A DNA stretch of 64,000 bases from Anaerolineae bacterium. Lineage in GTDB: Bacteria > Chloroflexota > Anaerolineae > Aggregatilineales > Aggregatilineaceae. Location: the NCBI GenBank assembly GCA_016926875.1, contig JAFGNU010000061.1, positions 1-64,000 on the forward strand, in the 5' to 3' direction. The notes under the pieces were generated by a model. That model searched no databases. It was not told the origin of the DNA and saw nothing but the letters and a program-made list of their open reading frames with translations. Both the position numbers and the translations under genes were made by a program. Positions 26,876 through 36,008 of this stretch are shown piece by piece (position 1 is the first letter of the stretch; each line of letters begins with the position of its first letter).

Positions 26876-29017
26876 ATGAACCGGGTCGTAAAGAACCAGC
26901 GAAATCTCGAAGATGGCTACCAACTCTGGCTGCGTTATGCCCCTGTCACCGATGCGCCAACACTCACTGCTTATCGAACAGCTATCACGCAGATTATGAT
27001 CAATGCGTCATCTGCCACGTTGAGCATTGCGCAAGAAGAGATCGAGGCGGGCCTGGAACGCCTGCTCGGAGTCACTGTCCCCCTGGCAAAACAGCCTGAT
27101 CGAAGCGGCACCCTTGTCATCGGGACACCTCACAACAATCATGTGATCGCAGAACTAAAACTCGGACAAGCGCTTGATCAAGTCGGTGATGAAGGTTTTG
27201 TGATCGTCCGTACAGTTTTCCAGGGCAACGACTACATTGCTATCGCCGCGAACACAGACATCGGCAACCTGTATGGCGTGTTCCATTTTTTGCGGCACCT
27301 GCAAACGCATAAGCCACTCCACGACCTGAACATCAGCAGTTCGCCAAAGACCAAACTCCGGATGCTCAATCACTGGGATAATTTGGATCGCACGGTTGAA
27401 CGTGGTTATGCGGGTTTTTCGCTTTGGGACTGGCACAAGCTGCCGGATTATATCTCGCCCCAATACAAGGACTACGCGCGCGCCAACGCTTCGGTGGGGA
27501 TCAATGGCACGGTGCTCACGAATGTTAATGCGAACGCGCTGATTCTAACAAAACAATATCTTGTCAAGGTGGCAGCGCTGGCGGATTTGTTTCGTCCTTA
27601 CGGGATTCGCGTTTTTCTTACGGCGCGGTTCAGCGCACCAGTCGAGATCGGGAAACTGGACACAGCCGACCCACTTGAGCCTGATGTTATTGCCTGGTGG
27701 CAGAAAAAAGCCGATGAGATTTACGAACTCATCCCTGATTTTGGGGGATTCCTAGTCAAGGCGAACTCAGAAGGGCAGCCCGGACCGCATGACTACGGGC
27801 GCTCCCATTCTGAAGGCGCGAATCTGCTCGCCGATGCAGTGGCGCCGAAGGGCGGCGTGGTGATCTGGCGCGCATTTGTCTATGACGAAAACATCCCCGA
27901 TGACCGGGCTAAACAAGCCTATGACGATCTGGTTCCCCAAGATGGCATGTTCCGCGAAAACGTGCTCCTACAGGTCAAGAACGGCCCGATTGATTTTCAA
28001 CCACGGGAACCGTACCATCCGTTGTTTGGCGCGATGCCCAAAACGCCGTTGATGCTTGAAGTACAGATCACCCAGGAATATCTGGGCTGTGCGACGCACC
28101 TCGTCTACCTCGCGCCCTTATTCAAAGAAACCCTGGATGCAGATACTTACTGCTACGGCCCCGGTTCACTGGTAGCTGACGTGGTCGATGGGAGCCTGGA
28201 TAAACATGTGGTGTCGGGCATGGCAGGCGTGTCCAATATTGGGACCGATCGCAACTGGTGCGGGCATCCTTTCGCCGCCGCCAACTGGTTTGCCTTTGGG
28301 CGGCTGGCCTGGGATCACAGGGCGACATCCGAGGACATCGCCGAGGATTGGCTGCGCATGACGTTCACCAACGAGGATCGTTTTGTTGGCCTCGCCAAAG
28401 CCATGATGATAGAGTCGCGCGAAGCAGCCGTCAACTATATGACCCCCCTCGGTCTGCATCACATCATGGCGCGAGACCATCACTACGGACCCGGCCCCTG
28501 GGTGAAAGGCGGACGCGCTGATTGGACATCCATCTACTATCACCGTGCCGACTCTACAGGCATCGGTTTCGACCGAACTCCAGCGGGAAGTGATGCCGTG
28601 AGTCACTACTTCTCGCCCTACCGGGAGCAGCTTTCCAGCCGCGATACCTGCCCGGAAGAACTGTTACTCTGGGTCCATCACATTCCCTGGCAATACACGA
28701 TGAAATCTGGGCGCACATTGTGGGATGAACTCTGCTTCAAGTACAACAGCGGCGTTGAGTCGGTCCGCCACATGCAGCAGACCTGGGATTCTCTCGCTGA
28801 ATTTGTTGACGTGGCCCGATTCGAGCATGTCAAGGGGCTGCTCGAGATTCAGGAAAAAGAAGCTCGCTGGTGGCGTGATGCGTGCCTGTTATACTTCCAG
28901 ACGTTTTCTAAGCTACCCATTCCACCAGAATACGAGCAGCCCGCCGAATCGCTCAAGTATTACCAGGCCCTGACACATTACTACGTGCCGGGGATTCCTG
29001 AAAGGCGCTTCGGCTGA
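26876..29017 (+). CDS. GH67 alpha-glucuronidase
   Basis: A 713-residue cytoplasmic enzyme that removes (methyl)glucuronic acid from xylo-oligosaccharides. Order: an N-terminal alpha/beta domain, then the catalytic barrel with MLNHWDNLDRTVERGYAG, LVKANSEGQPGP (the glutamate that serves as acid in the family), FQPREPYHPLFGAMPKTP and EVQITQEYLG (general-base region), then a helical C-terminal domain. Length fits GH67 (about 680-720). ATG at 26876 has AGGAGG nine bases upstream. It completes a xylan side-chain pathway with the GH3 beta-xylosidase-like enzyme. Confidence 0.95.
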   Translation: MNRVVKNQRNLEDGYQLWLRYAPVTDAPTLTAYRTAITQIMINASSATLSIAQEEIEAGLERLLGVTVPLAKQPDRSGTLVIGTPHNNHVIAELKLGQALDQVGDEGFVIVRTVFQGNDYIAIAANTDIGNLYGVFHFLRHLQTHKPLHDLNISSSPKTKLRMLNHWDNLDRTVERGYAGFSLWDWHKLPDYISPQYKDYARANASVGINGTVLTNVNANALILTKQYLVKVAALADLFRPYGIRVFLTARFSAPVEIGKLDTADPLEPDVIAWWQKKADEIYELIPDFGGFLVKANSEGQPGPHDYGRSHSEGANLLADAVAPKGGVVIWRAFVYDENIPDDRAKQAYDDLVPQDGMFRENVLLQVKNGPIDFQPREPYHPLFGAMPKTPLMLEVQITQEYLGCATHLVYLAPLFKETLDADTYCYGPGSLVADVVDGSLDKHVVSGMAGVSNIGTDRNWCGHPFAAANWFAFGRLAWDHRATSEDIAEDWLRMTFTNEDRFVGLAKAMMIESREAAVNYMTPLGLHHIMARDHHYGPGPWVKGGRADWTSIYYHRADSTGIGFDRTPAGSDAVSHYFSPYREQLSSRDTCPEELLLWVHHIPWQYTMKSGRTLWDELCFKYNSGVESVRHMQQTWDSLAEFVDVARFEHVKGLLEIQEKEARWWRDACLLYFQTFSKLPIPPEYEQPAESLKYYQALTHYYVPGIPERRFG

Positions 29018-29039
29018 TTGTGATGTTTCAATGTACAGC

Positions 29040-29528
29040 CTAATGCGGGTCAGCGGTGTCGGAAATACCCGGAGGGGAATTGCGTTTTTCCAGGAATACC
29101 AGGGTCAAGTCATCCGTGATCGTCTTGCGCTTGAACGGCGTGTAGCCCAGCTTTTGGTACAGGTACAGGTTTCGTTCGCTTCTGTGCCCGGTAAACAATT
29201 CATATCGCAGCGCATGATCGAAGCGCTGCTCAACTGCCTGCATGAGCTGTGTACCGAGACCCTGGTTTTGGTGATCCGGGTGAACGATCAATTTTCCAAT
29301 GTAACAGGTTTCCGCCTGCATATATGCTCTCACGGAACCCACAATCTTTCCGTCAACCACGATCTTGAGAAATACCTGGCTTTCAAATTCTGCCCGGATT
29401 TCGTCCAGGGTTTGGGTAAGAGGTTGGATCGAGTAATCACCATAAAGTGCCGCCTCACTGTTGTAGGCGAGCTTTTGCAGCACGAGGATTTCGCCTGCAT
29501 CGTCAACGACTGCCTGCTCAATAATCAT
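29040..29528 (-). CDS. GNAT family N-acetyltransferase
   Basis: A 162-residue acetyltransferase with the acetyl-CoA-binding segment IGKLIVHPDHQNQGLGTQLM, in which QNQGLG matches the Q/R-x-x-G-x-G/A signature, and a C-terminal NLYLYQKLGYTPFKRK. The ATG at 29528 has AGAGGG eight bases upstream; the longer frame lacks a site. The substrate is unknown. It converges on the GH67 gene and stands alone. Confidence 0.85.
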   Translation of the reverse strand: MIIEQAVVDDAGEILVLQKLAYNSEAALYGDYSIQPLTQTLDEIRAEFESQVFLKIVVDGKIVGSVRAYMQAETCYIGKLIVHPDHQNQGLGTQLMQAVEQRFDHALRYELFTGHRSERNLYLYQKLGYTPFKRKTITDDLTLVFLEKRNSPPGISDTADPH

Positions 29529-29630
29529 ATTATGTCCCTCTTCGCGATCGGCATTTATAGATGTTAAATTCGAGACAATCTCCCGCTCAAGTGTTGTTAT
29601 GGATGGAGGCACAGGATAAAAGCTCTTCAA

Positions 29631-29837
29631 TCAGCCAGTCTGGTCAGTCAGTCCAGCGATCATTGCCGGTGGGCGTTGAAACCAGCGACGCACACCATCA
29701 TTGACTTCCAGCCGTAGGGTTTTAACATGATGTGCCAGGTTGTACACCACATCTTCCCAAATCGATGCCGTGCGCAACATCTGCACGCGCTTGGAAAAGC
29801 CCAATGCTTTACGGTCAAACGTCCATTCATGTGGCAC
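29631..29837 (-). pseudogene. Transposase C-terminal remnant
   Basis: Only about 68 codons remain, including KTLRLEVNDGVRRWFQRPPA followed by MIAGLTDQ. This resembles the C-terminal end (K-T-L-R-x-E ... R-R-W ... P-A-M-A-A-G-L-T-D) of IS transposases of the kind with a terminal RRW-TPAM-GLTDH motif. The catalytic part is missing upstream and no terminal repeats were found. I take it as the scar of a lost insertion sequence. Confidence 0.6.
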
Positions 29838-29988
29838 GAAGTCAGGTTAGGGCATTCAACCTCAGGATTCCTTTCGCCGCCTTTCCTTCTCACTATAACA
29901 CCTTGTGTGCGAAGCTATTGATCAGGGGGCATGGTAAAATTAAACAATGGCTGGTTAATTGAGAGGAAACATCCCAGGGGAAAACACG

Positions 29989-30996
29989 ATGGAACGGAAA
30001 GTCCAGCTCAAGACCAACCCACTTCCCTGGCTGTTGGAACGCGACCCGGCCAATCCTGGTGTCAGGTACTTCGCCCTGCGTGACCTGCTGCACCGTCCGG
30101 CAGATGCCCCAGAAATGATAGAGGCGCAGGCAGAGGTAATGGAGACGGGACCTGTACCTGTTATCCTGGAAACGCAAGCAGAGGAAGGGTACTGGGTCAA
30201 GCCAGGAGCGGGGTATGCGCCCAAGTACCGGGGCACGCTCTGGTCTATGTTGTTCCTGGCTCAACTGGGCTGCGATGGACAGGATGAGCGGGTGCAGCGT
30301 GCCATCGACTATGTCTTTACCCACGGCCAGGTAAAAAACGGCGCTTTCTCGTATTCTGGTGCTCCAAGCGGGGCGATACACTGCCTGTGGGGCAATATCG
30401 TGCGCGCACTGCTCGACCTGGGTACGTGGGGCAACGAACATCTGGACCAGACGATTGACCTATTGGCACGATCAGTGACCGGTGATGGTTATGAGCACTA
30501 TTATAAATCCGGGATTCAGGGACCAGGATTTCCCTGTTCGGCCAACTATGGACTGCCGTGTGGGTGGGGTGCAATACGGGTATTGTGGGCACTCAATGCC
30601 GTGCCGTCCGAAGGGCGCACACCGGCTGTAGAGGCTGCCGCCAACGCCTGTATCGACTTCTTGCTGAGCTACGACATTGCCCGCGCTGATTATCCTTACA
30701 AGGAGCGTATCAGTTCAAGTTGGTTTAAATTCGGGTATCCGCTGGGCTATGTCACCGATGTGCTGCTGAACTTGGAAGCCCTGACAGAAGCGGGGGTAGT
30801 GGACGACCTCCGGCTGGATGATGCTGTCGCATTGCTGCTGTCTAAACAGGACGACCAGGGCCGGTGGCTCATGGAGTACAGTTACAACGGCAAGATGTGG
30901 ATAGACATCGAGAGGAAGGGCCAAGCAAGCAAGTGGGTGACGCTGCGTGCGATGCGCGTATTCAAGCGGCTGGGCGTGAAATTCGCAGAGAGTTAG
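29989..30996 (+). CDS. Prenyltransferase/squalene-oxidase-repeat-like protein
   Basis: A 335-residue soluble protein of the alpha/alpha-toroid type. It begins with LPWLLERDPANPGVRYFALRDLL, and has repeated helix pairs with aromatic-glycine motifs such as GAIHCLWGNIVRALLDLG and DDQGRWLMEYSYNGKMW. Similar proteins in Chloroflexota and Actinobacteria are often misnamed nitrogen fixation protein; there is no nitrogenase feature here. The catalytic DXDD motif of squalene cyclases is not evident, so enzymatic activity is uncertain. ATG at 29989 has AGGGGAA upstream. Function unknown. Confidence 0.75.
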   Translation: MERKVQLKTNPLPWLLERDPANPGVRYFALRDLLHRPADAPEMIEAQAEVMETGPVPVILETQAEEGYWVKPGAGYAPKYRGTLWSMLFLAQLGCDGQDERVQRAIDYVFTHGQVKNGAFSYSGAPSGAIHCLWGNIVRALLDLGTWGNEHLDQTIDLLARSVTGDGYEHYYKSGIQGPGFPCSANYGLPCGWGAIRVLWALNAVPSEGRTPAVEAAANACIDFLLSYDIARADYPYKERISSSWFKFGYPLGYVTDVLLNLEALTEAGVVDDLRLDDAVALLLSKQDDQGRWLMEYSYNGKMWIDIERKGQASKWVTLRAMRVFKRLGVKFAES

Positions 30997-31061
30997 CGCA
31001 GGTGCTGACAACCGCAGTGTGACAAACTTTGCGCGCAAGGCTTGCGAAACAGGGCGTCTGG

Positions 31062-31140
31062 CGAACAGAGATGAACAGTATTAGCTCGTCAGGCTCACAA
31101 CCCGGCAGGGTCGCGGGTTTGAATCTTGTTCCCGCTACCA
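31062..31140 (+). pseudogene. Decayed initiator tRNA (tRNA-fMet-like)
   Basis: From 31083 the text TAGCTCGTCAGGCTCACAAC, followed by CCCG, a GGTCGCGGG segment and a TCCCGCTACCA end (to 31140), follows the D-loop, anticodon, T-arm and acceptor of bacterial initiator tRNA. It is degenerate: the anticodon position reads CAC instead of CAT, the T-stem needs several G-U pairs, and the 5' acceptor strand does not pair with the 3' strand. A terminator follows 8 bases later, as behind a real tRNA gene. Probably a tRNA copy or integration scar that has decayed. Confidence 0.55.
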
Positions 31141-31148
31141 ATCAAGAA

Positions 31149-31176
31149 CCCCAGGCCGCGAGGCAGGGGGTTTTTT
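31149..31176 (+). terminator. Terminator behind the tRNA remnant
   Basis: CCCC...GGGG arms with an inner GCC/GGC stem around a GCGA loop (31149-31170) are followed by six T residues (31171-31176). This is the typical layout after a stable RNA gene. Confidence 0.7.
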
Positions 31177-31492
31177 GCACTCTATGTGGGCGTAGAATTC
31201 GACGCTTTTTCCTTCAAATGAATGAGCTTGGGAACCTCAGGTGCATTAAAACAGTACCTTGTACGGCCAGTTCATTGATAGCCCTGTGAGCAGCGGTTCA
31301 GTGAGCGGACACTACCGTCCTGCTAACACCAGTTGTTCAGCCCGTTAACCTGTTCCGGCGATATGCCTATCACCACCGCCAACTCCGGCGTATTGCGTAA
31401 CAGGCCCCACCCACTGAACATACCCAAAATTGCAGACACCAGGTGTAAGCAGCTTGGAGCTTTTAGAACCTTTTTGTATCGCTGCCCACTTA
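31177..31492. other. Intergenic stretch with no supported gene
   Basis: About 315 bases. A minus-strand frame near 31328-31426 encodes some 32 residues with protein-like text (LRNTPELAVVIGISPEQVNG) but has no ribosome site and no recognised family. It may be the end of a lost gene. Nothing else seen. Confidence 0.4.
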
Positions 31493-31501
31493 TGATATAA
31501 T
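31493..31501 (+). promoter_or_regulatory. Extended -10 promoter of the iclR-type gene
   Basis: TGATATAAT is a perfect extended -10 element (TGnTATAAT). The -35 region (TTGTAT at 31474-31479, 16 bases) is weak, as is usual for extended -10 promoters. Transcription would start near 31508. Confidence 0.6.
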
Positions 31502-31540
31502 TCTCACTGGATGAGACCCGGCTATCATTCGGTGAAAATT

Positions 31541-32299
31541 ATGAGTGATGATACTGCGAAATCTTCGGTAATCCACAAAGCCCTCGATATTTTGTTGTTA
31601 TTCCAGGGCCAACAAGAACGGTACTCTGTTGAAGAAATAAGCCAATCGCTTGATATACCCAAAAGTACTGTCTATCGCTATGTTCGCATCCTTTACGAAA
31701 AAGAGTTGCTGGAAAAAGTTGGTTCGGCGGAATATGGCTTGGGCCTCGTACTGATCGAGTTGGGCCGCAAAGCATTGGCCAGCAATCGCGAGATGCGCCT
31801 GATCGCGCTCCCCAGTATGAAACGCATCACCGAAGAAACCGGCGAGTCTGTGTCATTGATGCGCCTCTACAACCGGCAGGTTGTATGTATCGAGAGCATT
31901 GAAGGTCGGCAGGCCCTGCGCGTCACTATTGAGCGTGGGCGCACGCAGCCGCTTCACGCCGGAGCCTCGTCGAAAATACTGCTCAGCGCGCTGCCCGACG
32001 ACGAATGGGATGAGATGCTGGATTTTCCGCTGCAACGCTTTACCAGTACCACGATCACTGACTTAGATATGCTGTGCGCACACATCCGGGCAGTCAGAGA
32101 ACAAGGGTATGCCGTTTCTGATGGCGAAATCGATGTTGGCGCACGGGCGGTCGCGGTGCCACTGGCCGATCACCGGAACGAAATCGTAGCTGCTCTTAGC
32201 ATCGAAGCCCCCGCCTCGCGAATGGATGCCGGGGTGGTCACTCACTATGTTGATCTGCTGCAACACGAAGCACGCGTGATCCATAGTGAACTTAGCTAG
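31541..32299 (+). CDS. IclR-family transcriptional regulator
   Basis: A 252-residue regulator with an N-terminal winged helix (VIHKALDILLLFQG, YSVEEISQSLDIPKSTVYRY) and the C-terminal IclR effector domain (SVSLMRLYNRQVVCIESIEG, PLHAGASSKILLSAL, YAVSDGEIDVGARAVAVPL). An ATG at 31511 is in frame but lies almost at the transcription start, so 31541 is preferred. It stands 67 bases upstream of the ABC importer genes on the same strand and probably regulates them in response to a small organic acid or peptide-like ligand. Confidence 0.92.
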   Translation: MSDDTAKSSVIHKALDILLLFQGQQERYSVEEISQSLDIPKSTVYRYVRILYEKELLEKVGSAEYGLGLVLIELGRKALASNREMRLIALPSMKRITEETGESVSLMRLYNRQVVCIESIEGRQALRVTIERGRTQPLHAGASSKILLSALPDDEWDEMLDFPLQRFTSTTITDLDMLCAHIRAVREQGYAVSDGEIDVGARAVAVPLADHRNEIVAALSIEAPASRMDAGVVTHYVDLLQHEARVIHSELS

Positions 32300-32366
32300 T
32301 GTTGGGGATGTGTTGCCATACCGGTGACGCTGAAATCAAATGAGTAGATTCTAGGAGGAAAACACG

Positions 32367-33881
32367 ATGAAACGTTTGGTGATCGCTCTGTTGCTGCTTA
32401 GCCTGTTCGTGACCAGCGGACTCGCAGCGGCACAAGACCCTAAGGAAGGAGGCACACTTCGTGCCGCCTGGCAGGCGCCCTGGGAAAGCCTGGATCCCCA
32501 CTTTGCCAGCACCGAAGCCAGTTTCCAGGTACTAAACAACGTGTTGGAAACGCTCACGTTCTTTGATGACGAGATGAATTTGATCCCCTGGCTGGCTGAA
32601 ACCTGGTCGCGTTCCGACGATGGGCTGACGTGGACGTTTGTGCTGCAGGATGGTGTGACCTTCAGCAACGGACGCGCGCTGACCGCCGCAGATGTAGTGT
32701 GGTCGTTTAGCCGCCTCGTTGACCCCGAAACGGGTTCGGGCAATGCGTGGCGTATTGGTGGAGCCGGGACTGTCATCGAAGCAGTAGATGATCTTACGGT
32801 TACTATCACCACCGAATCGCCAATTGCCAACCTGCCCGCGTCGCTGGCGGCAAACAAATCGGTGGCGGTGTTGGCCAAAGAAAGCCTGGAAGATGACGGC
32901 ACGATCCAGGTCCCGATTGGTACCGGGCCGTTTGTGATCAGCGAAGTGGAAGGCACGACTCGCCTGGTGCTGACCGCACGCGATGATTACTGGCAAGCAG
33001 GTGTGCCCTATCTTGATGAGGTTGTGATCACGCCAATCACTGACGACGCCGCCCGCGATCTCGCCCTGCAAGGCGGTGAGGTGGACTGGATTTTCACGAT
33101 TTCGCCGCAGAATTTGGAAACCCTGCAAAACGATGATGGTGTCGTGGTGGCTCTCGCGCCGCGCCTGTCCTATGATTACTTTGGCCTCAACCTGACCAAA
33201 GCACCGTTCGATGACGTGCGCGTGCGTCAGGCTATCGCATACGCGATTGACCGCGAAGTAATCTGCCAGTTCGCGTTCTTTGGCCTGTGCGAAGCAACAC
33301 AGGGGCCGACCGGGTCTGGCACGCCCTGGTACTTCCCCTATGCGCCGTATGATCGTGACCTGGACAAGGCCCGTGCGTTGTTGGATGAGGCGGGTTATGG
33401 CGACGGGTTCGAGATGGAAATCATGACCGCTATCGGCTTTGATGAGACGCTGCGCGGTGCGCAGGTCGTGGAGCAGCAGTTGGATGAGGTGGGCATCGAT
33501 GTCACCATCGACAACATCGAGTTTGGCGAGTGGCTTGATCGCGAGGCCGCGGGCGAATTTGATGCATTTATGCTCAGTTGGCTCGGTCTGACCGATGTCG
33601 AAGACTACTTCTACCTGCAACACCGCACCGGCAATACGTTTAACTTCACCGGCTTCAGCAATGAACGCTTTGACGAACTGGTGGATCAAGGCCGCACGAT
33701 TGACGACTTTGATGAACGGTATGCTGTCTATGAAGAAGCAAACCAGATTCTCGTAGATGAAGCACCGTACATCTACATGTATGTCAAGGCCGAGGTCAAG
33801 GCGTATGCTCCGTATGTCAAGGGCTTCGCGACCCGGTCTGACTCGGCAGTGAACTTCTGGACCGTGTGGCTGGACCAGTAA
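32367..33881 (+). CDS. ABC transporter substrate-binding protein, family 5
   Basis: A 504-residue exported solute-binding protein of the DppA/OppA type. A signal peptide spans residues 1-23 and ends SGLAAAQD; there is no lipobox cysteine, so the attachment to the membrane is not obvious. Family text includes LAETWSRSDDGLTWTFVLQD, VWSFSRLVDPETG, DVRVRQAIAYAIDREVI and LDEAGYGDG. AGGAGGAAAAC precedes the ATG. Ligands of this family include di- and oligopeptides, nickel and oligosaccharides. Beside xylan genes, an oligosaccharide is possible, but sequence does not decide. Confidence 0.93.
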   Translation: MKRLVIALLLLSLFVTSGLAAAQDPKEGGTLRAAWQAPWESLDPHFASTEASFQVLNNVLETLTFFDDEMNLIPWLAETWSRSDDGLTWTFVLQDGVTFSNGRALTAADVVWSFSRLVDPETGSGNAWRIGGAGTVIEAVDDLTVTITTESPIANLPASLAANKSVAVLAKESLEDDGTIQVPIGTGPFVISEVEGTTRLVLTARDDYWQAGVPYLDEVVITPITDDAARDLALQGGEVDWIFTISPQNLETLQNDDGVVVALAPRLSYDYFGLNLTKAPFDDVRVRQAIAYAIDREVICQFAFFGLCEATQGPTGSGTPWYFPYAPYDRDLDKARALLDEAGYGDGFEMEIMTAIGFDETLRGAQVVEQQLDEVGIDVTIDNIEFGEWLDREAAGEFDAFMLSWLGLTDVEDYFYLQHRTGNTFNFTGFSNERFDELVDQGRTIDDFDERYAVYEEANQILVDEAPYIYMYVKAEVKAYAPYVKGFATRSDSAVNFWTVWLDQ

Positions 33882-33892
33882 CCATGTGTTTC

Positions 33893-33920
33893 GGTGGGGC
33901 GTAAAAAGTCACGCCCCACC
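33893..33920 (+). other. Intercistronic hairpin after the binding-protein gene
   Basis: A perfect ten-pair stem (33893-33902 with 33911-33920) with an eight-base loop and no T-run. Such hairpins commonly protect the binding-protein mRNA and lower expression of the permeases that follow. Confidence 0.7.
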
Positions 33921-33939
33921 TGTAGCTTTTGAGCCTTTC

Positions 33940-34893
33940 ATGAATACTCGCTTTATTATTCAACGCCTGGTGTTTTCATTGCTCGTCGTCCTGGGTGTAA
34001 CGGTGGTGGTCTTTATGATCATTCAACTCGTACCAGGCGATCCGGCACGTGTGTCGTTGGGCCAGCAAGCCACCGAGGAAAACCTGCGCGCACGCCGCGA
34101 GCGACTGGGACTAAACCGCCCATTATATGAGCAATATGTGTCGTGGGTGACCAACGCCGCACAAGGTGATTTGGGCAAAAGCCTGATCACCAACCAGCCG
34201 ATCGGCCCTCAGATCGCGGACCGGCTGCCCACCACCTTACAGCTCGCCGGGCTGGCGCTCCTGATCGGTATGTTGATCGCTTTTCCATTGGGCATCATCT
34301 CGGCCCTGCGACCTGGGACGATCATCGATACAGTGGCTACGTTTGTGAGCCAGTTGGGCGTCGCCGTACCCGATTTCTGGATGTCGATTCTGCTTGTGCT
34401 GCTTTTCTCCACCACTCTGGACTGGCTGCCACCCAGTGGATACACGCCCATCACAGAAAACTTTCGCGACTGGCTGGAGCACATGATTCTGCCCGCGATG
34501 ACTGCCGGGTTCATTAGCGCATCGATTCAAACCCGCTTCATCCGCAGTGCCATGCTTGAAACGCTACGCCAGAACTACGTGACCACGGCGCGCGCCAAAG
34601 GTTTGCGCGAACGTGTTGTTGTGCTGCGCCACAGCCTGCGTAATGCACTGATCACCATTGTCACGATTCTCGGACTTCAAATGACCGCGTTGCTCAGCGC
34701 GGTTGTTGTGATCGAAATCGTGTTTGTATTGCCCGGCCTGGGCAGTTTGACGCTGGATGCCGTAGATGCGCGTGATTATCCGCTGGTGCAGGGAACAGTC
34801 CTGGTTATGGCGATTCTTGTCACCACTATCAATCTGGGCGTGGATATTATCTATTTTCTGATTGATCCGCGCATTGCGCACATGGAACAATGA
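33940..34893 (+). CDS. ABC transporter permease, DppB type
   Basis: A 317-residue inner-membrane protein with six predicted segments. It begins FIIQRLVFSLLVVLGVTVVV, has the family text QLVPGDPARV and RERLGLNRPLYEQYV, and the ATPase-contact (EAA) loop TARAKGLRERVVVLRHSLRN. The internal ATG at 33940 is chosen because the preceding residues are hydrophilic and lie over the intercistronic hairpin; no strong ribosome site is visible. It overlaps the next permease by 4 bases. Confidence 0.92.
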   Translation: MNTRFIIQRLVFSLLVVLGVTVVVFMIIQLVPGDPARVSLGQQATEENLRARRERLGLNRPLYEQYVSWVTNAAQGDLGKSLITNQPIGPQIADRLPTTLQLAGLALLIGMLIAFPLGIISALRPGTIIDTVATFVSQLGVAVPDFWMSILLVLLFSTTLDWLPPSGYTPITENFRDWLEHMILPAMTAGFISASIQTRFIRSAMLETLRQNYVTTARAKGLRERVVVLRHSLRNALITIVTILGLQMTALLSAVVVIEIVFVLPGLGSLTLDAVDARDYPLVQGTVLVMAILVTTINLGVDIIYFLIDPRIAHMEQ

Positions 34894-35780
34894 ACAATAT
34901 TTTGAGTATGCGCGAACAAGACGGCCCCGCGCCCGGTTTACTCGCCGAAGCGCTCCATCGGTTTGTTCGCCACCGGCTGGGTATGCTCGGCGCGTTGATT
35001 ATCGGTGGGCTGATCGTCGTGGCGATCTTTGGTCCCTCGCTGGCTCCCCACGAGCCAGATCATATGAATTTTATGTCGCCATTTGCCGACCCGTCCCGCG
35101 AATTCCTGCTGGGTACTGACGACTTCGGGCGTGATATCCTCAGCCGGATTATGTATGGTGCGCGGGTGTCGCTAAAGGTGGGCTTTATCTCGGTTGGTAT
35201 CGCGGCGACCATTGGCACGACGTTAGGAATGATTGCCGGATACACGCGCAAGCGGTTCATCGACGAAGCCATCATGCGCTCGATGGATGTGCTGCTTGCG
35301 TTTCCCACCATCTTGCTAGCGATTGCCATCATTGCGATCTTGGGCAAGGGGGTTACCAACGCTATGATCGCGATTGGTATCGTGTACACGCCGATTTTCG
35401 CACGGATTGCGCGCGGCGAAGTGCTGCGCATCAAAAATGAGGACTTTGTACAGGCGGCTCGCGCGCTTGGCTCTACCGATGCGGCGATCCTGGTCCGTCA
35501 CATCCTACCCAACATCCTGCCACCGATTATCGTTGAAACCTCGCTCAGTCTTTCCTTTGCGATCCTGGCGGAAGCCGCGCTAAGCTTTTTCGGGTTAGGA
35601 ACACAAGCCCCCGATCCAAGCTGGGGTTTGATGCTGTCGGAAAGCCGCAAATTCTTCAACAACTCCATCTGGATGGGTATTTTCCCCGGTGTCGCCATCA
35701 TGCTTACGGTAATGGGCTTTAACTTCCTGGGGGATGGCCTGCGCGACGCTCTTGATCCACGTATGAAAAACGTGCGATAG
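34890..35780 (+). CDS. ABC transporter permease, DppC type
   Basis: A 296-residue inner-membrane protein, partner of the preceding permease. It has LLGTDDFGRDILSRIMYGAR, typical of DppC, and the EAA loop FVQAARALGSTDAAILVRHI. The start overlaps the dppB-type stop (ATGA). No ATP-binding subunit gene follows: 228 bases further on there is an opposing sensor kinase gene. The importer must borrow ATPases encoded elsewhere, or the operon was broken. Confidence 0.92.
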   Translation: MNNILSMREQDGPAPGLLAEALHRFVRHRLGMLGALIIGGLIVVAIFGPSLAPHEPDHMNFMSPFADPSREFLLGTDDFGRDILSRIMYGARVSLKVGFISVGIAATIGTTLGMIAGYTRKRFIDEAIMRSMDVLLAFPTILLAIAIIAILGKGVTNAMIAIGIVYTPIFARIARGEVLRIKNEDFVQAARALGSTDAAILVRHILPNILPPIIVETSLSLSFAILAEAALSFFGLGTQAPDPSWGLMLSESRKFFNNSIWMGIFPGVAIMLTVMGFNFLGDGLRDALDPRMKNVR

Positions 35781-36008
35781 CCGTACCGTTCCTTCTGTGA
35801 AGCGGCGTTCAGCCCCAAAGCAAATACCAAAATCCTTGAGGTTCCCAGCCCATGACAGGCAGCGGGACATTACGAAGTTTCATCCCGGTGCGCACGGATT
35901 TTGAATCCCAGTTCTATTCGTTGGCAATCCGATGACATATCTGCAAGAGGTCCGGCAAGCAAAGCGGGTGATGCGCTGGCCGGTTTTAAGCCATTCCCGT
36001 GTTCAGCC

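Noticed and set aside
31328-31426. Short minus-strand frame with protein-like residues
   Set aside because: About 32 codons, no ribosome site, no recognised family; kept only as a note on the intergenic stretch.
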